Origin: Corynebacterium parakroppenstedtii
GTDB lineage: Bacteria; Actinomycetota; Actinomycetes; Mycobacteriales; Mycobacteriaceae
Length of the DNA: 64,000 nucleotides
Assembly: GCF_019754935.1 (NCBI RefSeq)
Contig: NZ_JAGSOA010000001.1
Span: 1,054,001-1,118,000, forward strand
Direction: 5' to 3'
Made by a program: the position numbers and the translations under genes. This document shows, one piece after another, positions 17,123 to 25,791 of this stretch (position 1 is the stretch's first letter; the number at the start of each line of letters is the position of its first letter). The notes below the pieces were generated by a model. That model had not been told where the DNA came from. It searched no databases and saw only the letters and a list, made by a program, of their open reading frames with translations.

Positions 17123-18560
17123 GAATCTCACCCCTCACTTCCCCTCCGGTCTGGTGCTCACTTCCGGACTCGCTATCAGCAGACCCGCTATCGATGTAAC
17201 ACGCCAGAATCCGGTCCGACACCTCACCCAAGCAACTCAGGTTCGCAAACCCCGGCCCCTGAGCCAGGGCGGACAGCGTCGGGAGAAATAGCCATGGGCC
17301 TTTGTCAACCGTTAAGGTCCACTCTGCGGGGATCATCGCCGGCCAATCGGGGGTCGGGAGGTGCGGTTTAAGCTGCAAGAAAATCCCGATGTTGTGCGCA
17401 ATGTCCGCCTCGGAGCACGTCGTCACAATTCTTTCTGCATAAAAATCAGACTCCGTGTTTGGGAACAGATCCCTGAACCACAACAGATCGCCGCCGCGGG
17501 CATCAATCACCACATCCGCTGTCGACACCGCATCCGGAACCCCCTCGTACGACACGTAAAGATCCAGCGCGCCATCGCGAGGGGCGATGTCGACGACGCG
17601 ACCCCGCTCATGAGTGATGTGCCCATAATTCTTCACGGTCTGCTGCACACGCTGGGAAAACACGCCGCGGTCTGTTCGGCGGATAAAGTCCTTCCGCTCC
17701 TTCATGCTGAGCATGAACCATTTTTCCGGGTCGGTGTAGAGGCTGTTTTCAAACACGCTCTCGCCGCGCGAATACACCGTCGGGGAGGGCGAGAAGATCG
17801 CGATGGATTCACACGGCATGTGCGCTAACTGGTCAACGACGCTGGCCGCGGACTCCCCGCCGCCGATTACTGCCACCCGTTTGCGCATCGGGAACGTGCC
17901 GTTGTCCACCTGATCCCACAGCTCGGCAATGGAGAGCACACCGGGAACGTCGGCAAGTCGACGCGTCGAGGGGCCCGGGCCGGTAATCATGACTCCGTCG
18001 GAACTCAAGATCGTGGATCCGCCGTCGTTGAGCTCGACGTCACATTCCCACCCCCAGTTGTAGTCGTTATCGTTGTCACCGTCGCTGTTGCCCCCGCCGT
18101 TCTTATCAACGGCGTTCTTATCAACGGCCCGAATCGCTGTGATCCGGCCAGGCGTCACCCGCATATCCACCGCGCGAGCAACCCAGCGCAAATACTCGGC
18201 CCACTCCTCATGCGTCGGACAAGGATGCCCGCGATCGATCCACTGAGCGTACTTGTCCCGAGAGACCAGGTAACTCATCCAGCTATATTTCATGAGCGCG
18301 GCGTCGACACGTGTGTTGTCCTGCGCTGACTCGTTGGCAATCCGGGTCCGATACGGAAATCCGACATCCTTATCCGGCGGGGTGCCCAGCAAATGATGGC
18401 CATTCGTCCAGCCACCGCCGGAAACCCAGTTTCCCCCCACCCCCAATGGGTCCACCGTGACGATTGTGGGGACTTCATACCCCAACGATTTCAGCACGTG
18501 TGCCTTCGCCGCCACGGCCACAGCTTTCGGCCCTGCACCCAGGATAACCAGCGTTTTCAC
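17112..18560 (-). CDS. L-lysine/L-ornithine N-monooxygenase (hydroxamate siderophore)
   Basis: 482 residues from the GTG at 18560. Longer readings would run through the DtxR box and into the divergent gene. Class B flavin monooxygenase of the SidA/IucD/PvdA group: FAD motif LVILGAGPKAVAVAAK right at the N-terminus, GVGGNWVSGGGWTNGHHLLGTPPDKDVGFPY (an FAD/substrate region typical of lysine/ornithine hydroxylases), NADPH motif VAVIGGGESAASVVDQL (about residue 225) and the late DVVIDARGGDLLWF segment. It would add an N-hydroxyl group to the side-chain amine of lysine or ornithine, the first step in making a hydroxamate. The sequence does not let me choose lysine or ornithine by eye. It is coupled to the adenylation gene downstream and divergent from the acyltransferase gene, with the iron box between them. 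Confidence 0.85.
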   Translation of the reverse strand: MKTLVILGAGPKAVAVAAKAHVLKSLGYEVPTIVTVDPLGVGGNWVSGGGWTNGHHLLGTPPDKDVGFPYRTRIANESAQDNTRVDAALMKYSWMSYLVSRDKYAQWIDRGHPCPTHEEWAEYLRWVARAVDMRVTPGRITAIRAVDKNAVDKNGGGNSDGDNDNDYNWGWECDVELNDGGSTILSSDGVMITGPGPSTRRLADVPGVLSIAELWDQVDNGTFPMRKRVAVIGGGESAASVVDQLAHMPCESIAIFSPSPTVYSRGESVFENSLYTDPEKWFMLSMKERKDFIRRTDRGVFSQRVQQTVKNYGHITHERGRVVDIAPRDGALDLYVSYEGVPDAVSTADVVIDARGGDLLWFRDLFPNTESDFYAERIVTTCSEADIAHNIGIFLQLKPHLPTPDWPAMIPAEWTLTVDKGPWLFLPTLSALAQGPGFANLSCLGEVSDRILACYIDSGSADSESGSEHQTGGEVRGEIHVG

Positions 18561-18596
18561 TATCGATGATGTTCTTCCTGCTCGAGTACGTTGTGT

Positions 18597-18615
18597 TACG
18601 GTTAGCCTACCTTTT
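18597..18615. promoter_or_regulatory. DtxR-like box between monooxygenase and acyltransferase genes
   Basis: TACGGTTAGCCTACCTTTT matches 13 of 19 consensus positions, with GGTTAGCCTA contiguous, the best core in the window. It is 37 bases upstream of the minus-strand GTG at 18560 and 39 bases upstream of the plus-strand ATG at 18654, so it can repress both divergent genes. Confidence 0.6.
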
Positions 18616-18653
18616 AGTAACGATCGCGCGAAACGCTGGAGAACCACCCGAGG

Positions 18654-19403
18654 ATGACAAACACTCCCGAAAGCCAACCCAACAGCCCCAGTAATCACAC
18701 GTCCACTAACTGTATCGACGACGTACGCAAAGATTCCGCGGGCCGCGGCCCGTTTGACCTCTCCGAGCAGGAGATTTACGAGCGTCTACATCGCCTACGC
18801 CGCGACGTACCGTCGTCGGCAATTCTCGACGATCCCCCGCGTATCCCTGAACTAACCGGACGACTAACCCTGCGGACGGCGGATCCCACGACCGAGGATC
18901 CAGAGACGGTGTCGCGGTGGATGAATCGGCCGCACCTCGTCGAAACGTGGGAACAACCATGGCCCGCTGACCGGTGGAAACGGGATTGGGAAGCCAAGCT
19001 TTCCGGCACGTATTCGGTGCCGCTGATCATGCTTCTCGACGGGGAGGAGTGCGGCTATATGGAGATTTACCGGCCGCACCGAGATGAGATTGGGCGTGTG
19101 TACGATTCGCAGCCTCATGACCTGGGGTTTCACGTTGCGGTGGGCGATGCGGCGAAGACCGGGCATGGGGTGTTCCCACCGCTCCTGATGAATTTGTGCG
19201 ATGAGCTGATTGCCGCCAACCCGCCGAGTGACCTTATTGTCGTGGAGCCCGATTACCGAAACACACGGCTGCCGCGGATCGCGCTCATGAATGACTGGGT
19301 TGATGGTGGCGAGCGGCAACAGCGCGCTGACCGGCGGGTTCATTTGCTGGGGTATGCGAAAACGGGTGAAACTCGGGAGCGGGTGCTGGCGGACAAGGAG
19401 TAG
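18654..19403 (+). CDS. Siderophore N-acyltransferase (GNAT, IucB/RhbD-like)
   Basis: 249 residues. After a polar N-terminus of about 60 residues comes the siderophore acetyltransferase fold (PF13523-like): LTLRTADP, VSRWMNRPHLVETWEQPWP, IMLLDGEECGYMEIYRPHRDEIGRVYD, HDLGFHVAVGDAAKTGHGVFPPLLM and VVEPDYRNTRLPRIALMNDW. The motifs HLVETWEQ and EPDYRN are those of enzymes that acylate N-hydroxylysine or N-hydroxyornithine, giving the hydroxamate. The donor (acetyl-CoA, succinyl-CoA or other) cannot be told. It is divergent from the monooxygenase and shares its iron box, matching a two-step hydroxamate pathway. The start at 18654 has only a weak ribosome site (GGAG about 16 bases upstream). Confidence 0.85.
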   Translation: MTNTPESQPNSPSNHTSTNCIDDVRKDSAGRGPFDLSEQEIYERLHRLRRDVPSSAILDDPPRIPELTGRLTLRTADPTTEDPETVSRWMNRPHLVETWEQPWPADRWKRDWEAKLSGTYSVPLIMLLDGEECGYMEIYRPHRDEIGRVYDSQPHDLGFHVAVGDAAKTGHGVFPPLLMNLCDELIAANPPSDLIVVEPDYRNTRLPRIALMNDWVDGGERQQRADRRVHLLGYAKTGETRERVLADKE

Positions 19404-19590
19404 GGGCGTCGGTAGGGGACTGAGGGGCCCGCGCCGAACTGAAAGGCTGGCACAACCACCCTCAACGGGTCACTATCCCCTAACGGCGCACTCTCCCCCG
19501 TTTTTGCTCAATTTCTTAAGTGGTTTAATTATTGGGTCGCGTGAACTAGCATTGGCTTAACAGGTATTACTTCACTAGACAGGCCAACCT

Positions 19591-20661
19591 ATGTCACGAT
19601 CGCGTTCCCTCCACCCCAGAACAGCCGCACCTGAGGGCACTCAGCCACAGGGCGACTCCTCCGCACATCCCCGCGGCAACTACCTTGCTTTAGACGTGCG
19701 GGACCTCCACTGCCACCTCGGCAGCGGCAAAAACAAGAAAGAGATCCTCAAGGGCATCACGCTCTCAATTCCGCGCGGGAAGGTTCTCGCCGTACTGGGA
19801 GCCAATGGCGCAGGTAAAACCACACTTATTAACGCGCTATCCACCCTCATCCCGATCAGCGGCGGCAGCGCCACGATCAACGGCTACGACGTCACCTCAG
19901 ACCCCGCCGGGGTGCGGTCCTCTATCTCACTGACCGGCCAATATGCCGCCGTCGACAATATGCTCACCGGGCACGAAAACCTCACCTTCTTCGGAACGCT
20001 CGCCGGGCTTTCCACGCGCGAAGCCAAAGACAGGGCCACCGAACTGCTCACCCGGTTCGGCCTCGAACGAGCCGCAGACAGCCGCGTCGCCGACTACTCC
20101 GGCGGAATGCGTCGTCGATTAGATATTGCGTCGTCACTGACCGTGCAACCACCGCTGCTCTTCCTCGACGAACCCACGACCGGGCTCGACCCCGCCAGCC
20201 GGAACGACGTGTGGGACATGGTCCACCACCTGCAAGCCGACGGCACCTCGATCCTGTTGACCACCCAATACCTCGACGAAGCCGACCACCTAGCCGATCG
20301 GATCGTCGTGCTGGGGGGCGGGCGCGTCCTGGACGAAGGCACCTCCGCCGAGCTCAAGTCGCGCTACGGATCGTCCGCCGTGACCGTGACATTCCGCGAT
20401 CCCGCGCTGGCCGAACACTTCGCCGGCATCGCCGCCGACCACGGATTTACTGCCTCTCAGGAGAACACCATTGTCCGGCTCGACGCGCCCGACGGGCACC
20501 GGTCGCTCGTGCGCGCGCTATCGCTCTGGGACGGTTCCGAGGACGACATCACCGACGCCGCGCTGATCCCGCCGACGCTCGAGGACGTGTACATGGCGGT
20601 CGCGGACTCAGGCGATGTGGCACGTACGGAAGCCCATACCCCGGGAGGCGGCCAGCAATGA
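19591..20661 (+). CDS. DrrA-like ABC exporter ATPase
   Basis: 356 residues. A single nucleotide-binding domain: Walker A GANGAGKTT (about residue 70), Q-loop region LTGQYAAVDNMLTGHENL, signature DYSGGMRRRLDIA, Walker B LLFLDEPTTGLD and switch TTQYLDEAD. The order and the MLTGHENL / SGGMRRRLDIA wording match the daunorubicin-resistance DrrA group of drug and siderophore exporters. The C-terminal extension (ELKSRYGSSAVTVTF onward) is also typical. Its TGA overlaps the ATG of the first permease (ATGA), and that gene overlaps the second, so the three form one operon. Placement right after the siderophore genes suggests it secretes the finished siderophore. A poor iron-box-like sequence (10 of 19) lies near 19548; I do not rely on it. 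Confidence 0.9.
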   Translation: MSRSRSLHPRTAAPEGTQPQGDSSAHPRGNYLALDVRDLHCHLGSGKNKKEILKGITLSIPRGKVLAVLGANGAGKTTLINALSTLIPISGGSATINGYDVTSDPAGVRSSISLTGQYAAVDNMLTGHENLTFFGTLAGLSTREAKDRATELLTRFGLERAADSRVADYSGGMRRRLDIASSLTVQPPLLFLDEPTTGLDPASRNDVWDMVHHLQADGTSILLTTQYLDEADHLADRIVVLGGGRVLDEGTSAELKSRYGSSAVTVTFRDPALAEHFAGIAADHGFTASQENTIVRLDAPDGHRSLVRALSLWDGSEDDITDAALIPPTLEDVYMAVADSGDVARTEAHTPGGGQQ

Positions 20662-21446
20662 ACAGCGGAAACACGAGCCCGTCGATGAGCGCCTCAGCGG
20701 CGATCACGTCGGTGTGGTCCCGCGACTTCAAACGCGTGATCCGAAACAAATCGGTGCTCCCCTCAATTTTTGTGATCCCCGCGATCTTCATCGCCATCTT
20801 CTACGGCGCATTCTCGCGGGCCACCGACGGCTTCGGCATCAGCTACGCCACATTCCTCCTCCCCGCGGGTGTCCTCCAAGGGCTCATTTTCACCGCCGGG
20901 GGATCGTCGCTAGCCGTCGCCCAAGACGCCGAGGACGGGATACACGCACGAATCCGCACCATGCCCGCGCCCAACTGGTCGCTCGTCGCCGGCCGGTTGC
21001 TTGCTGACCTCACCCGCGGCGCAATCTCCATCGTCCCCGTCATCGTGCTCACCGTCCTCATCGGCGCGCGATTCCACGGAGGTGCCGTCGACCTGCTACT
21101 TCTTATCCTCCTGACGGTCGGTGCCGCGGTGTCCATCAGTGCGATTGCCGACGGTCTCTGCCTTCTGGCGCATCAACCAGTCAGCACATCGCTGATGTTC
21201 CAGGGGCTAACAATTCCCATCGTGATGCTATCCACCGCATTTGTGCCGGCAGTGGCGCTGCCGAGTAGCGTGCGCCCGGTCATTGAGCACCTACCACTCT
21301 CCACCATGGTCGACACGGCTCGGCTACTCATCAACGGTGACTCCCCCGGCTCCACCGGTATCGAGGCACTCTGCTGGATCATCGTCTTCTTAGTCGCGGG
21401 AATATACGGTTTTCTCGCAGCAATATCGAGGAAGTCCCATGTCTAA
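20658..21446 (+). CDS. ABC-2 type exporter permease 1 (DrrB-like)
   Basis: 262 residues from the ATG that overlaps the ATPase stop; the frame is open upstream, but only as a shadow of the ATPase gene. Six hydrophobic segments are visible: PSIFVIPAIFIAIFYGAF, FLLPAGVLQGLIFTAGGSSLAVA, ISIVPVIVLTVLIGA, LLLLILLTVGAAVSISAIADGLCLL, LTIPIVMLSTAFVPAVALPS and ALCWIIVFLVAGIYGFLAAI. EDGIHARIRTMP between segments 2 and 3 is the conserved ABC-2 loop (compare E-x-G-x-x-x-R-x-x-x-x-P). It forms the membrane channel with the second permease, driven by the upstream ATPase. The substrate is inferred from position to be the siderophore. Confidence 0.85.
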   Translation: MNSGNTSPSMSASAAITSVWSRDFKRVIRNKSVLPSIFVIPAIFIAIFYGAFSRATDGFGISYATFLLPAGVLQGLIFTAGGSSLAVAQDAEDGIHARIRTMPAPNWSLVAGRLLADLTRGAISIVPVIVLTVLIGARFHGGAVDLLLLILLTVGAAVSISAIADGLCLLAHQPVSTSLMFQGLTIPIVMLSTAFVPAVALPSSVRPVIEHLPLSTMVDTARLLINGDSPGSTGIEALCWIIVFLVAGIYGFLAAISRKSHV

Positions 21447-22311
21447 CACACCTGCTGCCCCCTACTCGTCGGCAACGTCTACCGCACGGCCTACCCCGCG
21501 GGCCACGAAGCCGTCCCCGCGACGGGCGCACGCCAGCTGGGCCCACACCACGCGCCTTTTCCGACGCTTCGTCCGCACCCGCGCATCCCTGCTGAGCACT
21601 ATCTTCACCCCGATGATCATGATCGTATTCCAGTGGGCGCTGTTCGGCGACCTCATCGCCAAAGTCCAGGGGCTCGAGAAAATCGACCTGCTGCCCCTGT
21701 GTCTCATGCTTATCCTGGGGTCCCAGTGGCTCTACATTCCGGCCAATAGCGCAGAGATCGTGCGCGAACGCCAATCCGGAATCGTCGCGCGAGTCTCCAC
21801 GAGCGCCAGTGGGATTCGGCCACTCATCGCCGGCGAGTGGTTATTCAGTTTCTTGCGCACCATCCTCGCCAGCATCCCCGCACTCGTGGCCTCGTTCGTG
21901 TTCGGAATGCGGATCCACACCTGGTCGGCGGCCCTCTGGCTCGTCGTCGCCGTGATCGGTGGGGCAATATTCACCGCGACGCTGGTCCTCGCACTCGGAT
22001 TCGGAGCGGCCAGCCCCGACGCCACCATGATCGTCACACCCCTCTTCATGGTCGCGCTATTTCTCTCTGCGGGGTTTGTACCCGCGACCGCGTTCATCTC
22101 GGGCCTGCAGTGGTTCGCGCGAAACAACCCGGTGACCCACGTCATCGAGGCCGAAATAGCGCTCAATGGAGGCGCACTGGCCAACAATCTCTCGCTTACC
22201 GACGCTACCTCCGCGATGACGATGTCCGGAATATGGTTCATCGGCGTGATGGTGGTGGCAGGGTTACTCGCCATATTCGCGACGACCCGCCACTCGCGGA
22301 ACACGGCGTAA
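21439..22311 (+). CDS. ABC-2 type exporter permease 2 (DrrC-like)
   Basis: 290 residues, overlapping the previous permease by eight bases. A Ser/Thr/Ala-rich cytoplasmic start of about 35 residues is followed by the ABC-2 fold: SLLSTIFTPMIMIVFQWALFGDL, LLPLCLMLILGSQWLYIPANSAEIV, the loop RERQSGIVARVSTSASGIRPL, TILASIPALVASFVFGM, LWLVVAVIGGAIFTATLVLALGFG, FMVALFLSAGFVPATAFI and FIGVMVVAGLLAIFATTR. It pairs with permease 1. The operon ends here; a GC-rich hairpin (22410-22425) overlaps the stop codon of the convergent gene and may serve both sides. Confidence 0.85.
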   Translation: MSNTPAAPYSSATSTARPTPRATKPSPRRAHASWAHTTRLFRRFVRTRASLLSTIFTPMIMIVFQWALFGDLIAKVQGLEKIDLLPLCLMLILGSQWLYIPANSAEIVRERQSGIVARVSTSASGIRPLIAGEWLFSFLRTILASIPALVASFVFGMRIHTWSAALWLVVAVIGGAIFTATLVLALGFGAASPDATMIVTPLFMVALFLSAGFVPATAFISGLQWFARNNPVTHVIEAEIALNGGALANNLSLTDATSAMTMSGIWFIGVMVVAGLLAIFATTRHSRNTA

Positions 22312-22416
22312 CGGGGGGAATTGCTCACTCAGCGGTGGCGGGTTTGGCTCATGCCCAACCGGGCAGCGGCGTTATAGTTCGCGGCTCTAGGCGGCGCAAC
22401 GCTCCAATTCGGCGCT

Positions 22417-23220
22417 CTAGCGCCGCGCCACGCTAACGAGCGCTTGGTACGCGTCGGCAGCCGCCGCTTCCGGATCGTCATGGTCGAGCGAGTCGTTGAA
22501 GATCTCCAACGACACGGGCCCGCTGTACCCCACGTTGAGAGCCTTAGCCAAGCATTCCTTCACGGGCAGATCGCCGTGCCCTGGCCACTGGCGATGGTGG
22601 CGTGACAGTTCCTTGACGGGTATGTCCAGGCGTGGGGCGTCGGCAAGCTGAACAAAGAACAGTTTGGAAGGATCCACCGAATCGATCACCGACGGATCCT
22701 CGCAGAGAGCCAGCATGTGGAAACTGTCCAGGCAGACGCCAACATTGGGCAAATCCACGTGGCGAACGATGTCGTAGGCGTGGGCGAACGTGGAGACGAA
22801 CCGGCCCCATGCCAGGGCCTCGAAGGCAACGCGCATGCCCTGGTCTGCCGCGAGCTTCCCGATCTGGCGGAGCTGGTCCACGCGGACCTCGTCGCTATCA
22901 ACCGACGCGGAGTCCGTGTTGGAACAGACCAGGATCGTGTTCGTGCCGAGCTGCTTAGCGTGGGCGAGCGCGGTTTCGCACCGTCGGAGCCCGTGCTGGA
23001 ACTCCTTGTCTTTGACGCTCAGGAGGTTCTTGACCGGCTGATAAAGTTCACACGAAAGGCCCAATTCCTTCATCAACGACGTGATGTCGTTCAAGGTCAT
23101 CGGGCTTTCTTCAATATCCGGGACGAAGAGTTCGACGCCGTCGAAGCCGGCATTGGCGGCGGCGCGAAGTTTGGCGTCGAGGGTTCCGGGAAGGCTAACG
23201 GTTGCGATGCTGAAATGCAT
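22417..23220 (-). CDS. TIM-barrel sugar-isomerase-like protein, possible 3-dehydroshikimate dehydratase
   Basis: 267 residues of the xylose-isomerase-like TIM-barrel family (PF01261). Metal-site residues are in place: Glu in VAFEALAWGRF (about 133), Asp/His in GVCLDSFHMLA (about 163-166) and a late Glu in PVSLEIFND (about 244). The segment LSRHHRQWPGHGDLPVKE (about 208-225) resembles the R-x-F-P-G-x-G-[DE]-L-P stretch of bacterial 3-dehydroshikimate dehydratases (QsuB/QuiC/AsbF type), which make protocatechuate. Related families include hydroxypyruvate isomerase and inosose dehydratase, so the assignment is tentative. The gene is monocistronic, convergent with the exporter operon and unrelated in strand to the S10 operon. 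If it is a dehydratase it would draw from the same shikimate pool as DHB synthesis, or feed aromatic catabolism. Confidence 0.6.
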   Translation of the reverse strand: MHFSIATVSLPGTLDAKLRAAANAGFDGVELFVPDIEESPMTLNDITSLMKELGLSCELYQPVKNLLSVKDKEFQHGLRRCETALAHAKQLGTNTILVCSNTDSASVDSDEVRVDQLRQIGKLAADQGMRVAFEALAWGRFVSTFAHAYDIVRHVDLPNVGVCLDSFHMLALCEDPSVIDSVDPSKLFFVQLADAPRLDIPVKELSRHHRQWPGHGDLPVKECLAKALNVGYSGPVSLEIFNDSLDHDDPEAAAADAYQALVSVARR

Positions 23221-23385
23221 GAGTTGTTGACTAATTCTCCTTGTTGATGTGACAGCGTGTTTGAACTAAAAGCTTGTCTACGAGTCCATGCTAGGCCGGA
23301 AACCGCAGCGGGGTCGCCGGGGAATTGAGGCCGCGAAGTGGGGCCGCAGACAGGGTCGCCGTCGAAACCCAACCGTGCCCAAAAG

Positions 23386-23419
23386 ACGAAAAACCGCGCC
23401 TGCATAACGCAGACGCGGT
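23386..23419 (-). terminator. Terminator of the S10 ribosomal operon
   Basis: Arms 23393-23403 and 23409-23419 pair with one mismatch around a five-base loop, and read on the minus strand are followed by TTTTTCGTCTTTT. It lies 33 bases past the rpsQ stop, marking the end of the operon. Confidence 0.75.
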
Positions 23420-23451
23420 GATACCCAGGGCAATATGCCCTTGCGGGAAGA

Positions 23452-23733
23452 CTACTTGGCCTTCTCCAGGATTTCGACGAGACGGAAGTGCTTGTTCGCC
23501 GACAGCGGGCGGCACTCTTCGATGCGGACGCGGTCGCCCACGCCAGCGGTCTCGTTTTCGTCGTGCACTTTCACCTTGGAGGTGGTGCGGATGGTCTTGC
23601 CGTAAAGGGCGTGCTGGTTGCGGTCCTCGAGCTCAACCACGATGGTCTTCTGCATTTTGTCAGAGACGACGTAGCCGATGCGGACCTTCTGGATGCCCTT
23701 TTTCTTCTTGTCGTTCACGGTTGCCTCACTCAT
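23452..23733 (-). CDS. rpsQ: Ribosomal protein S17
   Basis: 93 residues, matching bacterial S17 with a short actinobacterial extension. Family marks: [44 protein letters not shown] and [24 protein letters not shown]. It binds 16S rRNA early in small-subunit assembly. Last gene of this operon: its ATG overlaps the rpmC stop (TAATG) and a terminator follows. The rplN-rplX-rplE genes often found next are not here. Confidence 0.97.
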   Translation of the reverse strand: MSEATVNDKKKKGIQKVRIGYVVSDKMQKTIVVELEDRNQHALYGKTIRTTSKVKVHDENETAGVGDRVRIEECRPLSANKHFRLVEILEKAK

Positions 23734-23963
23734 TACGCCTCATCTCCCGGAGCGCTGGACAGGCCCAGTTCGCGTTCGCGGATGACGGTGTGGATGCGAG
23801 CGATGTCGCGCTTCACCGTTCCGAGGCGGCGGTTGTTGGTCAGCTGGCCAGTTGCGTTCTGGAAGCGAAGGTTGAACAGTTCTTCCTTCGCCTCGTGGAG
23901 GCGCGTGGTGAGTTCTTCAGCAGAGAGCTCACGGAGCTCATGGGCCGGTGTTCCGGTAGCCAT
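23733..23963 (-). CDS. rpmC: Ribosomal protein L29
   Basis: 76 residues from the ATG at 23963; the longer open frame upstream is a shadow of rplP. Family marks: [33 protein letters not shown] and [22 protein letters not shown] small helical protein near the peptide exit tunnel of the large subunit. It overlaps rplP upstream (the rplP TAA shares a base with its ATG) and rpsQ downstream, so all three are translationally coupled. Confidence 0.96.
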   Translation of the reverse strand: MATGTPAHELRELSAEELTTRLHEAKEELFNLRFQNATGQLTNNRRLGTVKRDIARIHTVIRERELGLSSAPGDEA

Positions 23964-24379
23964 TAGAACTGGTCCTCCTTCTTGACGATGCGTACCTTGC
24001 ACGGGAGCTTCGCACCTGCGCGACGGAGTGCCTCGAGGGCGACCTCTTCGCTGGGGTAGCTCATTTCGAACAAGATGCGGCCTGGCTTGACGTTGGCAAT
24101 CCACTTTTCGACGGGGCCTTTACCGGAACCCATGCGCACACCGAGTGGCTTCTGGGTCAGGGGGCGGTCCGGGAAAATGTTGATCCATACCTTGCCACCA
24201 CGCTTGACGTGGCGGTTGATAGCGATACGGGCTGCCTCGATCTGGCGGTTGGTGATGTAGGCGGGCTCGAGGGCCTGAACACCGTAATCACCGAAGGTCA
24301 CGCGGTTGCCACCTTTCGACACACCACGTCGAGTGGGCCGGTGCTGGCGGCGGTACTTAACGCGCTTAGGGATAAGCAT
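23963..24379 (-). CDS. rplP: Ribosomal protein L16
   Basis: 138 residues, full length. Begins [19 protein letters not shown] and contains [45 protein letters not shown] and [17 protein letters not shown], all standard for L16, a large-subunit protein near the tRNA-binding region. Two bases separate it from rpsC upstream. No irregularity seen. Confidence 0.97.
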   Translation of the reverse strand: MLIPKRVKYRRQHRPTRRGVSKGGNRVTFGDYGVQALEPAYITNRQIEAARIAINRHVKRGGKVWINIFPDRPLTQKPLGVRMGSGKGPVEKWIANVKPGRILFEMSYPSEEVALEALRRAGAKLPCKVRIVKKEDQF

Positions 24380-24381
24380 GT

Positions 24382-25131
24382 TTAGCCCTCCTGCTTCTGC
24401 TCTGCGGCGCGGCGACGGCGTCCGCCACCACGACGCGGGCGGTCGTTGCGGCCACGGCGGCTGCCACGATCGTCGCGAGCGTTGATCAAGCTTTCACGGC
24501 GCCCACCGACAACGTCACCCTTGTAGATCCACACCTTGACGCCGATGCGTCCGAAGGTGGTGTGGGCTTCGAAGGTTCCGTAGTCGATCTCGGCGCGCAG
24601 GGTGTGCAGCGGAACGCGTCCCTCGTGGTAGCGCTCGGTGCGGCCCATTTCGGCACCACCCAGGCGGCCGGAGCACACAACCTTGATGCCCTTGACCTGC
24701 GGCTGGCGCATTGCGCCCTGGATGGCTTTACGCATGGCGCGACGGAACGCGACACGGTTGGACAGCTGCTCAGCGATGGACTGCGCAACCAACTGTGCGG
24801 AGGCGTCCACATTCTTGACTTCAAGAATGTTCAGCTGAACCTGCTTGCCGGTAAGCTTTTCCAGCTTCCCGCGGATGCGGTCAGCTTCGGCTCCACGGCG
24901 GCCGATCACGATGCCGGGGCGCGCGGTGTGGATGTCTACACGGACGCGGTCACGGGTGCGCTCGATGACAACATCGGCGATGCCGGCGCGCTCGAGTCCC
25001 TTGGACAGGAAGTCGCGGATCTTGATGTCTTCAGCGAGGTAATCGGCGTACTGCTTGTCGGCGTACCAGCGTGAGCGCCACTCAGAGGTGATTCCCAGCC
25101 GGAGGCCGTAGGGGTGAATTTTCTGTCCCAC
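24382..25131 (-). CDS. rpsC: Ribosomal protein S3
   Basis: 249 residues from the GTG at 25131, which shares a base with the rplV TAG (TAGTG). The longer frame upstream is a shadow of rplV. Starts (V)[17 protein letters not shown]; the KH domain shows [24 protein letters not shown], and the C-terminal domain has [26 protein letters not shown]. The tail is an Arg/Gly-rich extension ([19 protein letters not shown]) typical of actinobacteria. It helps form the mRNA entry channel. Confidence 0.96.
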   Translation of the reverse strand: MGQKIHPYGLRLGITSEWRSRWYADKQYADYLAEDIKIRDFLSKGLERAGIADVVIERTRDRVRVDIHTARPGIVIGRRGAEADRIRGKLEKLTGKQVQLNILEVKNVDASAQLVAQSIAEQLSNRVAFRRAMRKAIQGAMRQPQVKGIKVVCSGRLGGAEMGRTERYHEGRVPLHTLRAEIDYGTFEAHTTFGRIGVKVWIYKGDVVGGRRESLINARDDRGSRRGRNDRPRRGGGRRRRAAEQKQEG

Positions 25132-25493
25132 TACTGAGCACTTCCCTTCTGGCTTTCGACGACCACGGTGATGTGGCTGGTGCGCTTGCGGACATGGAAT
25201 GCGCGTCCTTGTGCGCGTGGGCGGAAACGCCGCATGGTCGGTCCTTCGTCGGCCCAAGCCTGCGCGATGACGAGGCTGTTCCGGTCCAGGCCGAAGTTGT
25301 TTTCCGCGTTCGCTGCGGCGGAGGCCACAACTTTGTACACCGGTTCGGAGGCCGACTGAGGAGCGTACTTGAGGATGTCAAGTGCTTCCTCGACGGACTT
25401 TCCGCGCACGGTGTCGATAACGCGGCGAGCCTTCATCGGGGTGACGCGGACGTAGCGGGCGGTGGCGCGTGCTGACGTTACGGTATCAGCCAT
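25131..25493 (-). CDS. rplV: Ribosomal protein L22
   Basis: 120 residues. Family marks: [59 protein letters not shown] and the tunnel-lining loop region [27 protein letters not shown]. Its extended loop lines the peptide exit tunnel. Three bases downstream of rpsS and overlapping rpsC. Confidence 0.97.
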   Translation of the reverse strand: MADTVTSARATARYVRVTPMKARRVIDTVRGKSVEEALDILKYAPQSASEPVYKVVASAAANAENNFGLDRNSLVIAQAWADEGPTMRRFRPRAQGRAFHVRKRTSHITVVVESQKGSAQ

Positions 25494-25496
25494 TGC

Positions 25497-25775
25497 TTAT
25501 CGACGTCCCTTCTTATCGTCCTTGACGTGACCCTTGAAGGTCTTGGTTGGGGCGAACTCGCCGAGCTTGTGACCCACCATGGAGTCGTCGATGAACACCG
25601 GCACGTGCTTGCGTCCGTCGTGGACGGCGAAGGTGTGGCCGATGAAATCGGGAAGGATGGTGGAACGGCGAGACCATGTCTTGATGACTTGCTTGGTGCC
25701 CTTGTCGTTCTGTGCGTCCACCTTCGAAAGGAGGTGTTCGTCGACGAAGGGGCCTTTCTTGAGGCTACGTGGCAT
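25497..25775 (-). CDS. rpsS: Ribosomal protein S19
   Basis: 92 residues from the ATG at 25775, with AGGAGG nine bases upstream; an in-frame TTG two codons earlier lies between that site and the ATG. Starts [16 protein letters not shown] and contains [30 protein letters not shown] and [18 protein letters not shown], standard S19, a protein of the small-subunit head. Sixteen bases downstream of rplB. Confidence 0.97.
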   Translation of the reverse strand: MPRSLKKGPFVDEHLLSKVDAQNDKGTKQVIKTWSRRSTILPDFIGHTFAVHDGRKHVPVFIDDSMVGHKLGEFAPTKTFKGHVKDDKKGRR

Positions 25776-25791
25776 TCTCAACTACCTCCTT

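Noticed and set aside
19548..19566. DtxR-like box before the exporter ATPase gene
   Set aside because: Only 10 of 19 positions match and the core is broken (TTGGCTTAAC). Iron control of the exporter remains likely by context but is not supported by this site.
22410..22425. CGGCGCTCTAGCGCCG hairpin at the end of the exporter operon as a terminator
   Set aside because: Short loop, no T-run on either strand, and it overlaps the stop codon of the convergent gene. Kept only as a possible bidirectional pause.
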